Source: Flammula alnicola (lineage: Eukaryota > Basidiomycota > Agaricomycetes > Agaricales > Strophariaceae). Taken from it: a DNA stretch of 64,000 bases. Under the pieces are notes generated by a model. The model was not told where the DNA came from, did not search any database, and was given only the letters and a program-made list of their open reading frames with translations. Within the stretch, counting starts at the first letter, position 1. The number at the start of each line of letters is the position of its first letter. Of this stretch, positions 44,976-55,139 are shown one piece after another. Location: NCBI GenBank assembly GCA_015499995.1, contig JADNRV010000149.1, forward strand, positions 62,001 through 126,000, written 5' to 3'. The translations under genes were made by a program, and so were the position numbers.

Positions 44976-45125
44976 CTCTCCGATCCACAGCCGTCCACGG
45001 AGTCGGAGCTGCCAGATCCTGCCAGATCTTCGAAAATTTGAGCCCTTTTGCAAAGCTGCGGGCGCACCAGCAGAGGATTTAGGCGCCTTTTTCGAGGGAG
45101 ATTGCTTCTTTGAAGTGCGAGCCAT
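44976..45125 (-). pseudogene. Possible 5' end of a host gene cut off by the LINE
   Basis: Read leftward from an ATG at 45125: MARTSKKQSPSKKAPKSSAG, then APAALQKGSNFRRSGR, continuing without a stop to the (TAATTC)n end of the LINE. The Lys/Ser/Pro-rich start resembles the basic tails of nuclear (histone-like or chromatin) proteins but is too short to assign. The remainder of the gene would be expected beyond the LINE 5' end near 38.8 kb. I see no obvious continuation there. Confidence 0.35.
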
Positions 45126-45411
45126 AGGATGAAAAGACTTGGGCAGTGGTAAATTTGCTCAATGGATGTCGTGTACCATTGTAAGTTGTAACTGCGCTTT
45201 TTAATTAAGGTGCGATGTAAGTACAGACTATTCTACAGTTACAATGAAGTGTTAAAGTCTACAAGGTAATCTTTTTTAACAGCTCACTCGAGCGGTTCAG
45301 TTGATGCGTTGACTCACGCATTGGACAAAGGCTGATTTACGGAATTCAGCACCTGTCTAAATTTCACACTTCGGCTACCTTAAATCTTGCCCAACTATGA
45401 CCTACATAATA

Positions 45412-46188
45412 TTAGGGAGCAGGCGCCAACGCGATGCAGGAAAAGCGCATATTGCCGCCAGCCTCTCGCTCGATGTGCATCAGCCTTTCCAATCCCAACT
45501 TGAGCGCCTTTTCACTAAGCGCGTCCTCGTCATCTCCCAGGACACCTCTCTGCAACGGGCCCTTTCTCGAGCCCTCGAGCTCCCACAACCTCCCATCCTT
45601 GGTCTTGACAAACGAGACGAAATGATTACCCAGCCTATCAGCGTTTTCTGCGGACGGCGCCTCTGACTGACCGAGAGCCGCAGCAGCCTGGTGCGCATCT
45701 TCCAAAACCTGGCTGTCTTCCAAGACCTTGGCGCGCGCCGCCATCTTTAGCGGAACAGCCTCCCTCCGGATCCTCTCCAACTCTGTGCCAGGGAGAATGA
45801 AATCAGCAGCACGGCCATTCAAGAGCGAGTGCAAGAGGGCGATGGAGCCACACGCGTGCCCGATGGTCTGCTTGAACCAGATAACAGGCTCGTCTGGACC
45901 GCAGGCTTCGTAGATTCCCTGTGGCGCATCTTCTTCCTGACGGGATTGGAGCCAGGTGGGTGTCATCGGGATGGTCACCAGGAGAGCAAAAACGGGACGA
46001 GGGACAAATGCGAGGAGGTCTGGATCGTGCAGGGAATAGATGTCATGAAAAGCGAGGTCCTTTGAGAGACCGAGTTGGTAGGCGAGTTGGTTCATGACAT
46101 CGGGGTTGTTTTCTGAGTATGCTGTCAGTGAGTACAGTCGTCAGTGAGGAATGGTAGTACCGAGGACGGTGAATGTTTTCCTAGGCAT
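45412..46188 (-). CDS. Ubiquitin carboxyl-terminal hydrolase, UCH-L3/YUH1 type (peptidase C12)
   Basis: Two exons, 46188-46161 and 46112-45412, joined across a 48-nt intron (donor GTACTA, acceptor CTCAG) that restores MPRKTFTVLENNPDVMNQLAYQLGL; 242 residues. The family cleaves small adducts and peptides from the ubiquitin C-terminus. All catalytic residues are present and spaced as in UCH-L3: oxyanion Gln91 (WFKQT), nucleophile Cys97 (GHACGS), His173 (GNHFVSF) and Asp182 (KDGRLWEL). The length is normal for UCH-L3 enzymes (about 230). A crossover loop (about residues 145-170) is Ala/Glu-rich. It is divergent from the PTC7-like gene with only 129 bp between start codons. Cytosolic, by family. 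Confidence 0.93.
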
Positions 46189-46317
46189 GGTGGATGTAAT
46201 GGAATGAGAGAAGGCGAGTCATAGTAGAAGTGATGTCTGCTGATCGATGACCGACCGCACTAAAAGCGAGCCAAGAGGAGCCCGGAAAAGTCCGATTGAG
46301 CTCTTTCTTTCTCTACG
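46189..46317. promoter_or_regulatory. Bidirectional promoter between UCH and PTC7-like genes
   Basis: Only 129 bp separate the two start codons. The segment must hold both 5' UTRs and both core promoters. I see no clear TATA box. Confidence 0.55.
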
Positions 46318-48718
46318 ATGAGTCGGTCGATGCGCCAACGACTGCAGCTATACTCAAACATCCGCTCAAACTCGCTGTCCACTCTAGCTGTAGCCCCACC
46401 CGCATCGACCTCGAGACCTGTGCCACGGCTGCCCAGCGAAGCTCCGAAACAGTCGCAGCACTCGCAGCTTGCACTCACCCAGCCCACTCCCGGCCTCCAT
46501 CCGCCTCTCTTCCCCTGCACTCCTCCTCTCTCTCCCAATTTCATACCAGTCCCAAGCCCAGCCACCTCTTCGCTCGCCCACCCCAACCCCGACACCCCCC
46601 GCGCACATAAACGACAGCGCCTCCGGTACCAGTTCGACGTCGGTGCATATGGCATCCCAAAACACCGCAACACCCACCCGTCCCGCTCCTTTCACTCCAG
46701 AGCACACACCCCACCCACCACCGCCTATCCGCACACATCCCTCTCTGTCCAGATCGGCGAGGATGCCTACTTTATCCGAGAAAACGCCATGGGCATCGCA
46801 GACGGTGTCGGCGGCTGGGCCAGATCCACGCCCCATTGTACACAGCATCCCACTCCCAGTGCCCTCTTCTCTCGCCGCCTCATGCACTTTTGCGCAGCAG
46901 AAATAGAAGCCCTCAATGACCCATCAACCCAATTCTCCTTCCAACACCCCCCAACAACAACCCACTACGACTCTTTCTCCTTTTCCGACATCGAAGACCC
47001 TCTCCACTCCTCCCTCGAGGAGCTCTCAGAAGGCATCGACGTTCTCAACATCCTCGAGCGCGCCTACGACAACACCGTCAAAGCTCACCTCTTACCCTCC
47101 ACACCTACCCCCACCCCGCTCACCACCGGCTCCTCCACCGCCCTCCTCGCCGTCCTCGACCACCCTCCGCCCTCTTCCGCGCCCCTGCTCCAATCCCCCG
47201 AAGCCCCCCACAAAAACTACGCCGCGGGCTCGCTCTACACCGCACCCGATGCCCCTCCTACCCCGCACGGTCTAGACCCTACCCCAAATCCAAAAACCCC
47301 GGAAGGCCTATCCGACGGAACCCCCGCGTCTCTGGACCCGCACGCCCCAGCTGACCCCGCAAATCCTCCCTACGACGCCGTCATCCGCATCGCCCATCTC
47401 GGCGACTGCATGGGCATGCTCGTCCGCGGCGACGCCATCGTCTGGCGCAGCGACGAGATGTGGTGGGGTGTAAGTCATCTTCTCCTCTTCTTTTACACCA
47501 ATTGATTATCTCCTTTCCTTTTTGCAGTACAACCACCCTCTGCAACTCGGCCCCCCACCCTTATCCACCGCCGACGCAGCAGCTACCCCGATCCCGCTGC
47601 CAGTGAAGCCGCACACGTTCACGCTTCCCGTGCGCGCAGACGACATCCTCATCCTCGCCAGCGACGGCCTCAGCGACAATCTCTGGGACGAAGACGTCCT
47701 CGACGAGGTGCTCAAGTTCCGTGCCCAGGGCGCCTGGGGCTTCGGGTTCGGCCCCTCTCTTCCCACTACTACTACTCCTCCTCCTTCCACCACTACTCCC
47801 ACTACTCCACCAACAACTCCTTCCACCACCACCACCAACTCCTCCGCAGACACCCTCCACAAAGCCCTCGCCGGCCTACGCATCGACGCCCCAAGTCCCA
47901 GTGCGACGGAAGACCACCACCACCACCACCACCAGCACCAGCACCAGCTCCTGCGGCGCAAAGCCTTCGCAGGCATGCTCTCCGAGGCGCTCTGCAGCCG
48001 CGCCAAGCGCGTATCCGAGATGCGTCCTTCCGCCAAATCCACGTCCACGTCCGCGTCGCCCCGCCGCAGCCGCAGTCCCAGCCGCCCCGCATCGCCTGCG
48101 CCCGTACCTGTGGCCAAGGTCAGCGTTGTCGCTGGTGCCGCGGGCTCTGGTGGCGTAGATGGACCGGGGGGGAAAGTGACGGAGACGTGCAAGTTGGTCA
48201 CCTCCGACGAGTTCGTTGACGAACAGGAGAGAGAACAAGGCAGAGAACAGGAGAGAGAACAGGGGCAGGAGAGAGAAGAGGAGAGAGAGGAGGAGAGAGA
48301 AGAGGACCCCATCGCGCCAGACGAGGTGCCCTTTGCGCGGAGGGCCAAGTTGGCGGGCAAGGTGTTTAGAGGTGGGAAACATGATGGTTCGTCTGTCTCT
48401 CTTTTTCTTTCGTTTCGCTTCGTTTCGTTTCGTTTTTTTTCCTTCCGTCTTATCCTATCCCATCCTTTCCTCGAATCTTTCCTTTGTGTCATCTTCATCA
48501 TCCAACCACTATATTGTATGCTGACGAAAAGCTTTTACCTTTTACCTTTAACAGACATCTCCGTCATCGTCGCCGTCATATCGCCCTCGCCCGCACCCGC
48601 ACCTGCCGCCGCGTCGGACACTGCCTCTGAGTCTAACCCGAGTGCAAGCGCGAAGGCGAAGGCGAGCGAGAGACACACACAAGAGAGACAGAAGACGAAC
48701 GGACACGCTGAGCTGTGA
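46318..48718 (+). CDS. PTC7: PTC7-like PP2C family Ser/Thr phosphatase with long low-complexity inserts
   Basis: Exons 46318-47469, 47528-48386 and 48555-48718; 724 residues. Introns of 58 and 168 nt have consensus ends. PPM motifs appear in order: GEDAYFI and ADGVGGW (metal-binding Asp residues), IAHLGDCMGML, ILASDGLSDNLWDEDV, and KHDDISVIVAVI across the last splice. The GEDAyF/GIADGVGGW pairing is typical of the PTC7/PPTC7 branch, which acts in mitochondria and in yeast controls coenzyme Q synthesis by dephosphorylating Coq7. The first 100 or so residues are Ser/Pro-rich with scattered Arg and could include a mitochondrial presequence. Unusual are Pro/Thr and His repeats near residues 460-530 and a Glu/Arg/Gln repeat near 620-645, which double the usual length. 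Confidence 0.88.
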
Positions 48719-51227
48719 TCTCTCGGCGCCGCCCAGGCGCTCCGAATCTCCTCCATAACTACCTAACTACCTAACCAACCAACCAACTACCTAACTAACT
48801 AACGATGCGGAAACGATGGTCAGAGATAAATAAAGACAAGAATATTCAATCCTAGAGAAATGCTATAGATCCATCCCACATCACAAATCCTACTCTCATC
48901 TCCGCGACTCCCAGCTCGTCCTCGGTCCTCCGCACACCTCGCTCGCTGGAGGAGCGCCTCGTCTTGCCGGCCGTATCCCGATTATCGTGGAACGTCGTGC
49001 GCTCTTTGTGTCTGTGCTGTTCCTGGATGTCCTAACCACGCATCAACCGCGCGCTATCCCACGTGGCGAAGGAGAAACCTACATAGCAAGCATCTCTGCG
49101 GGATGTGGATCTCCGTACATCGTACGTTCGAACGGCGTGCACGCGATGATGATATGGCAACTTGCTTTGCTTTGCGTTGCAGTGTGACGAGCGAGCGACG
49201 GAGCAGGGCACGGCAGACGAGGCCGAGCATCCGAGGTCGAGGTCGAGGTCGAGGTCGAGGTCCACGACGCATAGATGTCAGCACTCTTCGCTTCTGGGCA
49301 GTGGTGGGGGCGTGGGCAGGCGGTGGGTTGAGTTGGGTCAGTGCTTTGTGTTCGTGTACGGATACGTATGCGACGCGGAGAGGTGTCTGTCTGAACGGTT
49401 TTCTCCATTTTAAATTTTTTTCACAGGGGCGACTTCTCGTTCCATGTCTTTCATTCTTTCCATCCACCATCCATATTTCTTTACCATCCAAGTTTCAACT
49501 GACAAAATGTACAACAACCTATCTATCCATCCACCTTTTAAACCCATTTTACCTTTCACGTGGATTTTAATTATCTCCTTTCCCTTTACAACAACCTCAA
49601 CCCTCTTAAGTACATTCAACATATCCATATCCCATTTCCTTCCATTTTCATTTTACCAAGCTACATATCATGTGTACGTACCCAACGAACGATGTATGTA
49701 CATCTGTTTCTCCCTCGCATTTTCTTTTCGTGTGTGTAAAAACTGTATACGTATACCGATATTAGCTGGCTAGCCAGCGAGGCGGGCTTAAAAGGAGCCC
49801 CACGATAAAGAGGAGACTACGTATGTACGTATGTAGAACTTTTTAAATAAATGAGGTTGATAAACTCGTATTCAAGTCGAAGGCATTCGTGTGTATGGGC
49901 TCAAGTTTCGAAAACCTTCTATTTAGTTCAAGTTCTTGACGGAGCCACGGGCGATGTCATTTTATGCGCGTGCAGAAGTCCTGGACGGTCCTCGCTCCTG
50001 CCTGAATGACTTCCGGCCAACCGTTCGCATCTGTCGATGGCGAGACGGGTTAGGAAGGTTCAATCGTTTGTCGCGCGACGACGAGGGTTCGCGTCCAACT
50101 TGAACTAACAGATCTCATCTACAAATTTCTTGAAAAAGGTATGTCAGATATTACGAACAAAGAAAATCCACTACTTGTTTAATCCCTCGCTGGCGACGAC
50201 GACGATTGCAGTGGCACCGCGCGAGGTCGAGTCGAGTTGAATTTACTGTAGGTATACTGGAGTTGATTAGATCTCTACTTGGCCGAGTTGAATTCCCCTA
50301 AACACAATCCGGCTAAAGCCTAAGCGTATGGTTTCGTCAAACGAATTGAGTGCGAACCCATCTTTCTCGAGTAAGTATATTGCCGTGAAGGACGAACAAA
50401 CTTGTTGCCACACCGGCCACAAATTGCATCGATATCGAACGCCGTTAGTAAGTAGCTCCGAATTCCAATTCAGCCAGTAAGACGATTCCCTGGCCGCCGA
50501 CGAGAGCTGTGCCAAGGGCTAGCTAAGCCAACCAAGTGGGTGCAGGAGCAGATTCCATAAAGAAGGAATAAGGTCAACGCCTATCGAGGCGGAACAGAAA
50601 ACTAAAAGCCGGTAGTTGCAGTCCAAAGAACGCATAAGGAGAACCTCCGAGTTACTTATTTGTGGGAGATGCTCAAGGGAGCCAGACGACTGGAGAGCTG
50701 AGGAATACAGCGGCGGAAAGCACAAGTTACTTCTGGAGACCAGTAAAATTTCAGGATGGAGAAATATCGCAAGACAGTCGGATACCGGCCCTTTGACGTC
50801 GGATGAGAGATTGGAAGAATCGAGTTGGACAGATTCCAGTCAGCGTTGCTTGCTATAGTTGGCAACCCTGTGAGGACGCGTTGGGAGCAGGGAATTTGTA
50901 GATTGAGCCTAGGAATTCGTATACGATACGATGTAGTAGAAATTGCAACATGATATCCAGGTGGAAGGCGATGAATGGCGCACGGACCCCAAGTATCGCG
51001 GCTCTGGGTCTCCGAATTGAGGCATAACATACACAGAGTCACACCCTCATTCTCCTCGCCATCCTCGTCGTTCGACTACAGCTACCAACCACGGCTGAAC
51101 CAAATACAACCAGTTCATCCCCACCCCCTCCCACCACACAAGTGCACCCAGTAGCACTCCCGCACCTTCGACCGCTACCACCACCACCTCTAACACTTTC
51201 TCCACCGCAAACCTCAAGCAAGCAGCC
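48719..51227. other. 2.5-kb intergenic region with simple repeats, no gene recognised
   Basis: It contains CTAAC/CCAAC-type repeats (about 48758-48805), a GGTCGA hexamer repeat (about 49220-49262) and AT-rich pyrimidine tracts (49400-49700). Short frames on both strands lack family resemblance or spliced continuity. A B-box-like GGGTTCGCGTCC at about 50089 has no partner box A in a tRNA fold. Confidence 0.5.
49220..49262 (+). repeat. (GAGGTC)n hexanucleotide repeat
   Basis: About six imperfect units of GAGGTC are seen. On the minus strand it would read Asp-Leu repeats in one frame, which explains apparent short coding frames here. Confidence 0.75.
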
Positions 51228-52577
51228 ATGGAAGGGTGGTCCAAGCTCTCGTCGAGCCTGAACAACATCAACTTTGCCCAGGCAGGCACCAAGTTCACCA
51301 AGGGCTTCAGCTCCAGCGTCCAGGCGACTCGCGAGCGTCTTGGTCAAGTCGCGCCGGATGAGATCACCGAGCTGCCTCAGGGTGAGTTTAGCTTTCTGCA
51401 AAGGGTTTCCTTCAGTCTTCTTGCAGGGTATTCGTGTTTCAGTTGGATGGTCTTCTGTCTGGCATCTTTCTTTGGAGCAACGTTTATGGAGGAAGGAAGG
51501 ATGCATGCTAATCATGTTCCTCCTTTCATCACAGAATACAAGGACCTCGAGGCCCGCGTCGATGCCCTTCGCGCTGCGCACATCTCTATGCTCAAGTACG
51601 TTCCTCTCCACCTCCACCTATATCCACGTCTTTCAACCCACACCCCACCAGGATAACCAAAGTCTACGAATCAGAAACCTACGACTACCCCGTGCAAATC
51701 CAAGAGTCACTCTCCGAGTTCTCCTCGTCTATCGGGTACAACATCACCTCCTTCGCCGCGACCAACCTCAAGGGCACGAACCTGCCCGCCCCCGCCGCCC
51801 CCGCAGCACCGCCCCCGTCCCAGCACAAGACCCTCCCACACGCACTCACCCGGGCGGCGCACTCCGCCGCCGCCATAGTGTCCGCTGGCCCCGCCGAGGC
51901 CGACCGTCTGGGCAAGGCCCTCGGTCTCTACGCTGGCGGCTTCGAGAAGGTCGCGACTGCGCGCCTCGAGCAAGACGCCGCCATCCAGGACAACTTTTTG
52001 CACCCCTGGCAGACGACGCTGAATGCGTCGATCGCCGTCGCGATGAAGGCGAGGCAGGCGGTTCGGGTCAGCAGGTTGGAGTTGGACGCCGCGAAGCAGT
52101 CGTAAGTTGCTGTTGCTACTGCTCTTTCTCAAGCCACATTCTGATATGCACCTATAATAGACTCAAGAATGCCAACCCGGCGAAACAGGAGCATGCCCGG
52201 CTCGAAGTCGAGAACGCAGAGGATGACCTTGTCCAAAAGACAGAAGTGGCCATCACGCTCATGAAGACAGTCTTGGAAAACGTGTGTCTGCTCTCTTCTC
52301 CAATATCATCCCGCCTGTCCTTGCACTCGTACTCACCTCGTTTTCCCAACCCAGCCCGAACCCATCAAGAACCTCAACGAGCTCGTCAAAGCCCAGCTCC
52401 TCTACTTCAGCGTAGCCGCCGAGGCACTCTCCACCGTCCAAGGCGAGATCGAAGAGCTCAGCGTCGCCGCCGAGGGCGAATACAGGTGCGTCCGCGTTCT
52501 CGCTTGCCCATATCCTTACCTTGATACCCGTCAGCTGACAACATCCGGTTCGCACTAGGAAGTCCAGAGACCACTGA
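51228..52577 (+). CDS. Gvp36-like BAR-domain protein
   Basis: Six exons (51228-51381, 51535-51595, 51652-52101, 52161-52281, 52355-52485, 52559-52577), 311 residues; all junctions have GT-AG ends and keep one frame. It starts MEGWSKLSSSLNNINF, followed by an amphipathic segment (FTKGFSSSVQATRERLGQV). It then forms long helices typical of the fungal BAR_2 family: ELPQEYKDLEARVDALRAAH, TLNASIAVAMKARQAVR, and EVENAEDDLVQKTEVAITLMKTVLEN. BAR dimers bind curved membranes. Yeast Gvp36 is Golgi/vesicle-associated and takes part in endocytosis and vacuole integrity. An Ala/Pro-rich loop (about residues 112-125) lies between helices. Confidence 0.88.
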
Positions 52578-53045
52578 GATCCCCCTCACGTAAAGGTCTC
52601 GCATCTCGGCGCGCGAGGAGTAGTAGGACAAGGGACCGCAGTGGGCTGAGCCGTGCCGTCCTGCTTCTCTCTTTCTTCTATTCTCTTAGAACTTGCATAA
52701 TATGTTTTCTCCCCAACCCCGCTACGCTACGCTTCTCGGTTCAGTGTGCCGTCTCGCTTCCTATGCTTCTTCCTTATGAACCCCATATTTTGCTTCTTTC
52801 CTTTCTGTCGTGACACTTGGCAATCGTTTCTGTTTTCTGGTTGTCCGGCATGATGCACTCATCCAAGTAGTAGGATAAGACTAGAAAAAAGCAATACGAT
52901 AATGGACCTTGGACATTCAAGGCATGACTGAGGCAGGGAATCCTTATGAGGCTACGTTTGAATTGACTTTCATATACTTGAGTACCAATACATAACTAAT
53001 TTTTCTGAGGCCAAGATTCAAACCTCAACATGAAGACGAAATCGT
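52578..53045. other. Intergenic region between convergent genes
   Basis: 3' flanks of the BAR gene (+) and the p24 gene (-). It is AT- and pyrimidine-rich and no further gene is seen. The ACCGGCCGGCCAG palindromic stretch near 53112-53124 lies inside the p24 last exon. Confidence 0.5.
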
Positions 53046-54086
53046 CTAATATTCCAGGGGGCCATAAATACATGAGAAAACCAAGTTGTGTACGATCAGA
53101 TTTACACCTTGTACCGGCCGGCCAGTTTTCGTGAAGAATGTCTGGAGGATGTAGACTTGGAGACTGACGAGATGAACGCCGAATAAGTTGAAAACACAGT
53201 TGAAATTCAACAAACAGAACTTACACAGCCATAGAGATGACACCCAGACTTTCGAGGACTGCGTACCAGAAGAGTCGGCTGAAACGCAGATACCAGGTTT
53301 AGCTCAAGTCAAACTAAGCAGGAAAAAGTGATGGTACATACTTTTGTGTTGACTTGACTATCGAGAAACCGCGGTTCTCCTGTGTATGATGACTGCGAAA
53401 TACCGTCAGCAACGGACCACACAAAATACACACAAAACCGAAAAGCAGAGAAAAATACAAAGATATGCGAAACTCACTGTTTCTGCATCCTCTTGATATT
53501 CATCAACATCCCATTCAGCCTGAACACACTCTCTTCCAGCGCGCTCGTGTGCTCCGCGATCTGGCCGGGCTTCGCAGGCGGCTCGCGCCTTGGCTCGCTC
53601 TCCACCATGATATCAAAGTCCACGAGCTTGTCCGTGAGCGTGGACATGTCGTTCTCAAAGCAGAACGAGTATTCGCCGACGGCGTTGGCGGTCAGGACGT
53701 AATCGCCCTGCCGCTCGCGCTCGCCGTCCAGGAGCACCTTTTGGTTCGGGTCTTTGATGTCAAAGTCGATGTCGAACGAGCCTCCGGATTGGACCTGCCG
53801 TGGCGGAGGGTTTCGTTGGTTTTCAGGACAAGAACAGATACGTAGAATGGACATACAGCATAGTAGAACTAAAGCCCACAATCCCAAATGTCAGAACCGT
53901 CTTCTTTCGTGTTCATAGAGAACAAGACAGACGTACCCCGATCTTCTCTCCAGCTTTATCCACATCCGCGAAGAAACAGACACGCTCGTTCGGTGCAATA
54001 GCGGTCGTCAAAGCTGAGGCTTTGACCGCTATTGATAAGTAAAGAAGGACGAAGAAAGAAAAGAGGAAATGCAGAAGCGAAGGCAT
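53046..54086 (-). CDS. p24 family cargo receptor (emp24/gp25L/p24, Erp-like)
   Basis: Minus-strand exons 54086-53937, 53868-53857 (12 nt), 53794-53478, 53392-53342, 53278-53225 and 53163-53046; 233 residues. Signal peptide MPSLLHFLFSFFVLLYLSIAVKA. The GOLD domain has the two conserved cysteines (RVCFFAD and YSFCFEN). A coiled-coil segment (EESVFRLNGMLMNIKRMQK) is followed by RLFWYAVLES and a single membrane span (LGVISMAVLQVYIL), then FF. p24 proteins cycle between ER and Golgi as COPII/COPI cargo adaptors. The tail after QTFFTKTGR is longer than usual and lacks a terminal dibasic signal. A further small intron there is possible, so the last about 20 residues are uncertain. Confidence 0.88.
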
Positions 54087-55138
54087 TCTCTATTACTATT
54101 AGCTAGACGTCAACGTCGATGTATACCACGCCCACACTGGCTGCCGCCACGTACATCGGAGTCCGAAATCGGAAGTTGGTTGCGGCCCGTCTCGCACCAT
54201 CTCGACACCAGCAGTACTGGTAAACAGAAAATTATACTTCATACAAAGACGATACATGAGAGCATAATACATGTATATACAGGACAAGTACATAATAGGT
54301 TAACTTCATAATCTGTTGTGGTTACCATATATTCCTCGCCGACCAAAAAAAAATCAAGATACCCAGCATGCCGCTCATAACGCGACATGCTGGTCACCGT
54401 GCACCCATTAAGACAAAAGAGAGAAAAGAACGAAAGCAATAAAGAAAGCAGATAGACAGCAGCTCAACAAGATGTCAGGGTATAAAAGACCGTCCTTTTC
54501 AGGACGAACCTCCTCTAACCGAGGATGGTAAGTTCTGATCAACATCCCCTCGCAGGCGAGGAGCAGCTCAAGAATAAGTAGGTATTCTTAGTCTACAAAA
54601 AGACATTGTCAGATTCGACACCAAGCCCGAATAAATCAGAAAAAAACTCACCATGCAAAACAAGGCAATGGAGGCTGGGGGAGACAGGCCTTGATCACGC
54701 TCGGTACACCAAAACGGTCACACGAGACGAGAAGAACCATGTTCCAAGATGAATGGCGTTCCGAGGAACGCGGAAAGAAAAAGGGAAAAGCCCAATTGAG
54801 GAGTTAAGGTCCTGAATTTCCTGGGCTGACTGGTCTTGATGGGTAAATGCTTAGGCTGCATATGGATGGAGCCTATGGGTGACATGGCATGTCGTCGTAA
54901 AAGGCCAAGAATGGCCGCGAGGAGAGAACGGGCGACTGTGGCAAGAAAAACAATCAGCCTCGTGAACGCCACCACGAGTACGAAGAACCACGTACAACGT
55001 CTCCAGCGTCTCGTTCCGTATATACTCTTTTCATGGTTCCTATCTCCGCCGCGCATTGCAAGCTTCGCAATATCTCCCTCCTCCACTGCACTGGCGCTGC
55101 TTTCACTGGCGCTGCGGTGTCCGTGACCAGAGGAACCA
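54087..55138. other. Intergenic region with a cluster of strong hairpins
   Basis: A TATA-like TATAAAAG (54481-54488) is followed within 80 nt by CGTCCT-TTTC-AGGACG, a second stem (CCTC...GAGG) and CCTCG-CAGG-CGAGG (about 54553-54566). On the minus strand GTGAGTTT...TTTTTGTAG (about 54651-54594) looks like an intron, so this may be a spliced 3' UTR or a non-coding RNA. No known snRNA/snoRNA boxes were matched, and no protein gene is supported. Confidence 0.35.
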
Positions 55139-55139
55139 T

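Larger units (their letters stand above)
38862..44976 (+). mobile_element. Old, decayed LINE of a different family, ending in (TAATTC)n
   Basis: A near full-length non-LTR element with ORF1, then ORF2 with EN, RT and RNase H in order. It ends in a 3' UTR and short tandem repeat TAATTC (44951-44974) instead of poly(A). It is unrelated in sequence to LINE-P/Q. Several in-frame stops occur (39063, 41050, 41503, 42028, 42650, 42881), with at least two frameshifts (about 42030-42089 and about 42720-42880). The 5' end is approximate, and no target duplication was recognised. Confidence 0.85.

Noticed and set aside
47760..48350. Opposite-strand Gly/Val/Trp- and Ser-rich frames over the PTC7-like gene
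   Set aside because: Shadows of simple repeats (CCA, CAC, GAG). The + strand carries the phosphatase motifs and spliced frame.
50020..50110. Possible tRNA gene with GGGTTCGCGTCC
   Set aside because: No proper box A or matching acceptor stem at the required spacing.
54500..54545. U1 snRNA-like AACTTACCATCC on the minus strand
   Set aside because: It does not match the invariant ACTTACCTGG 5' end, and no Sm site with flanking stems was found.
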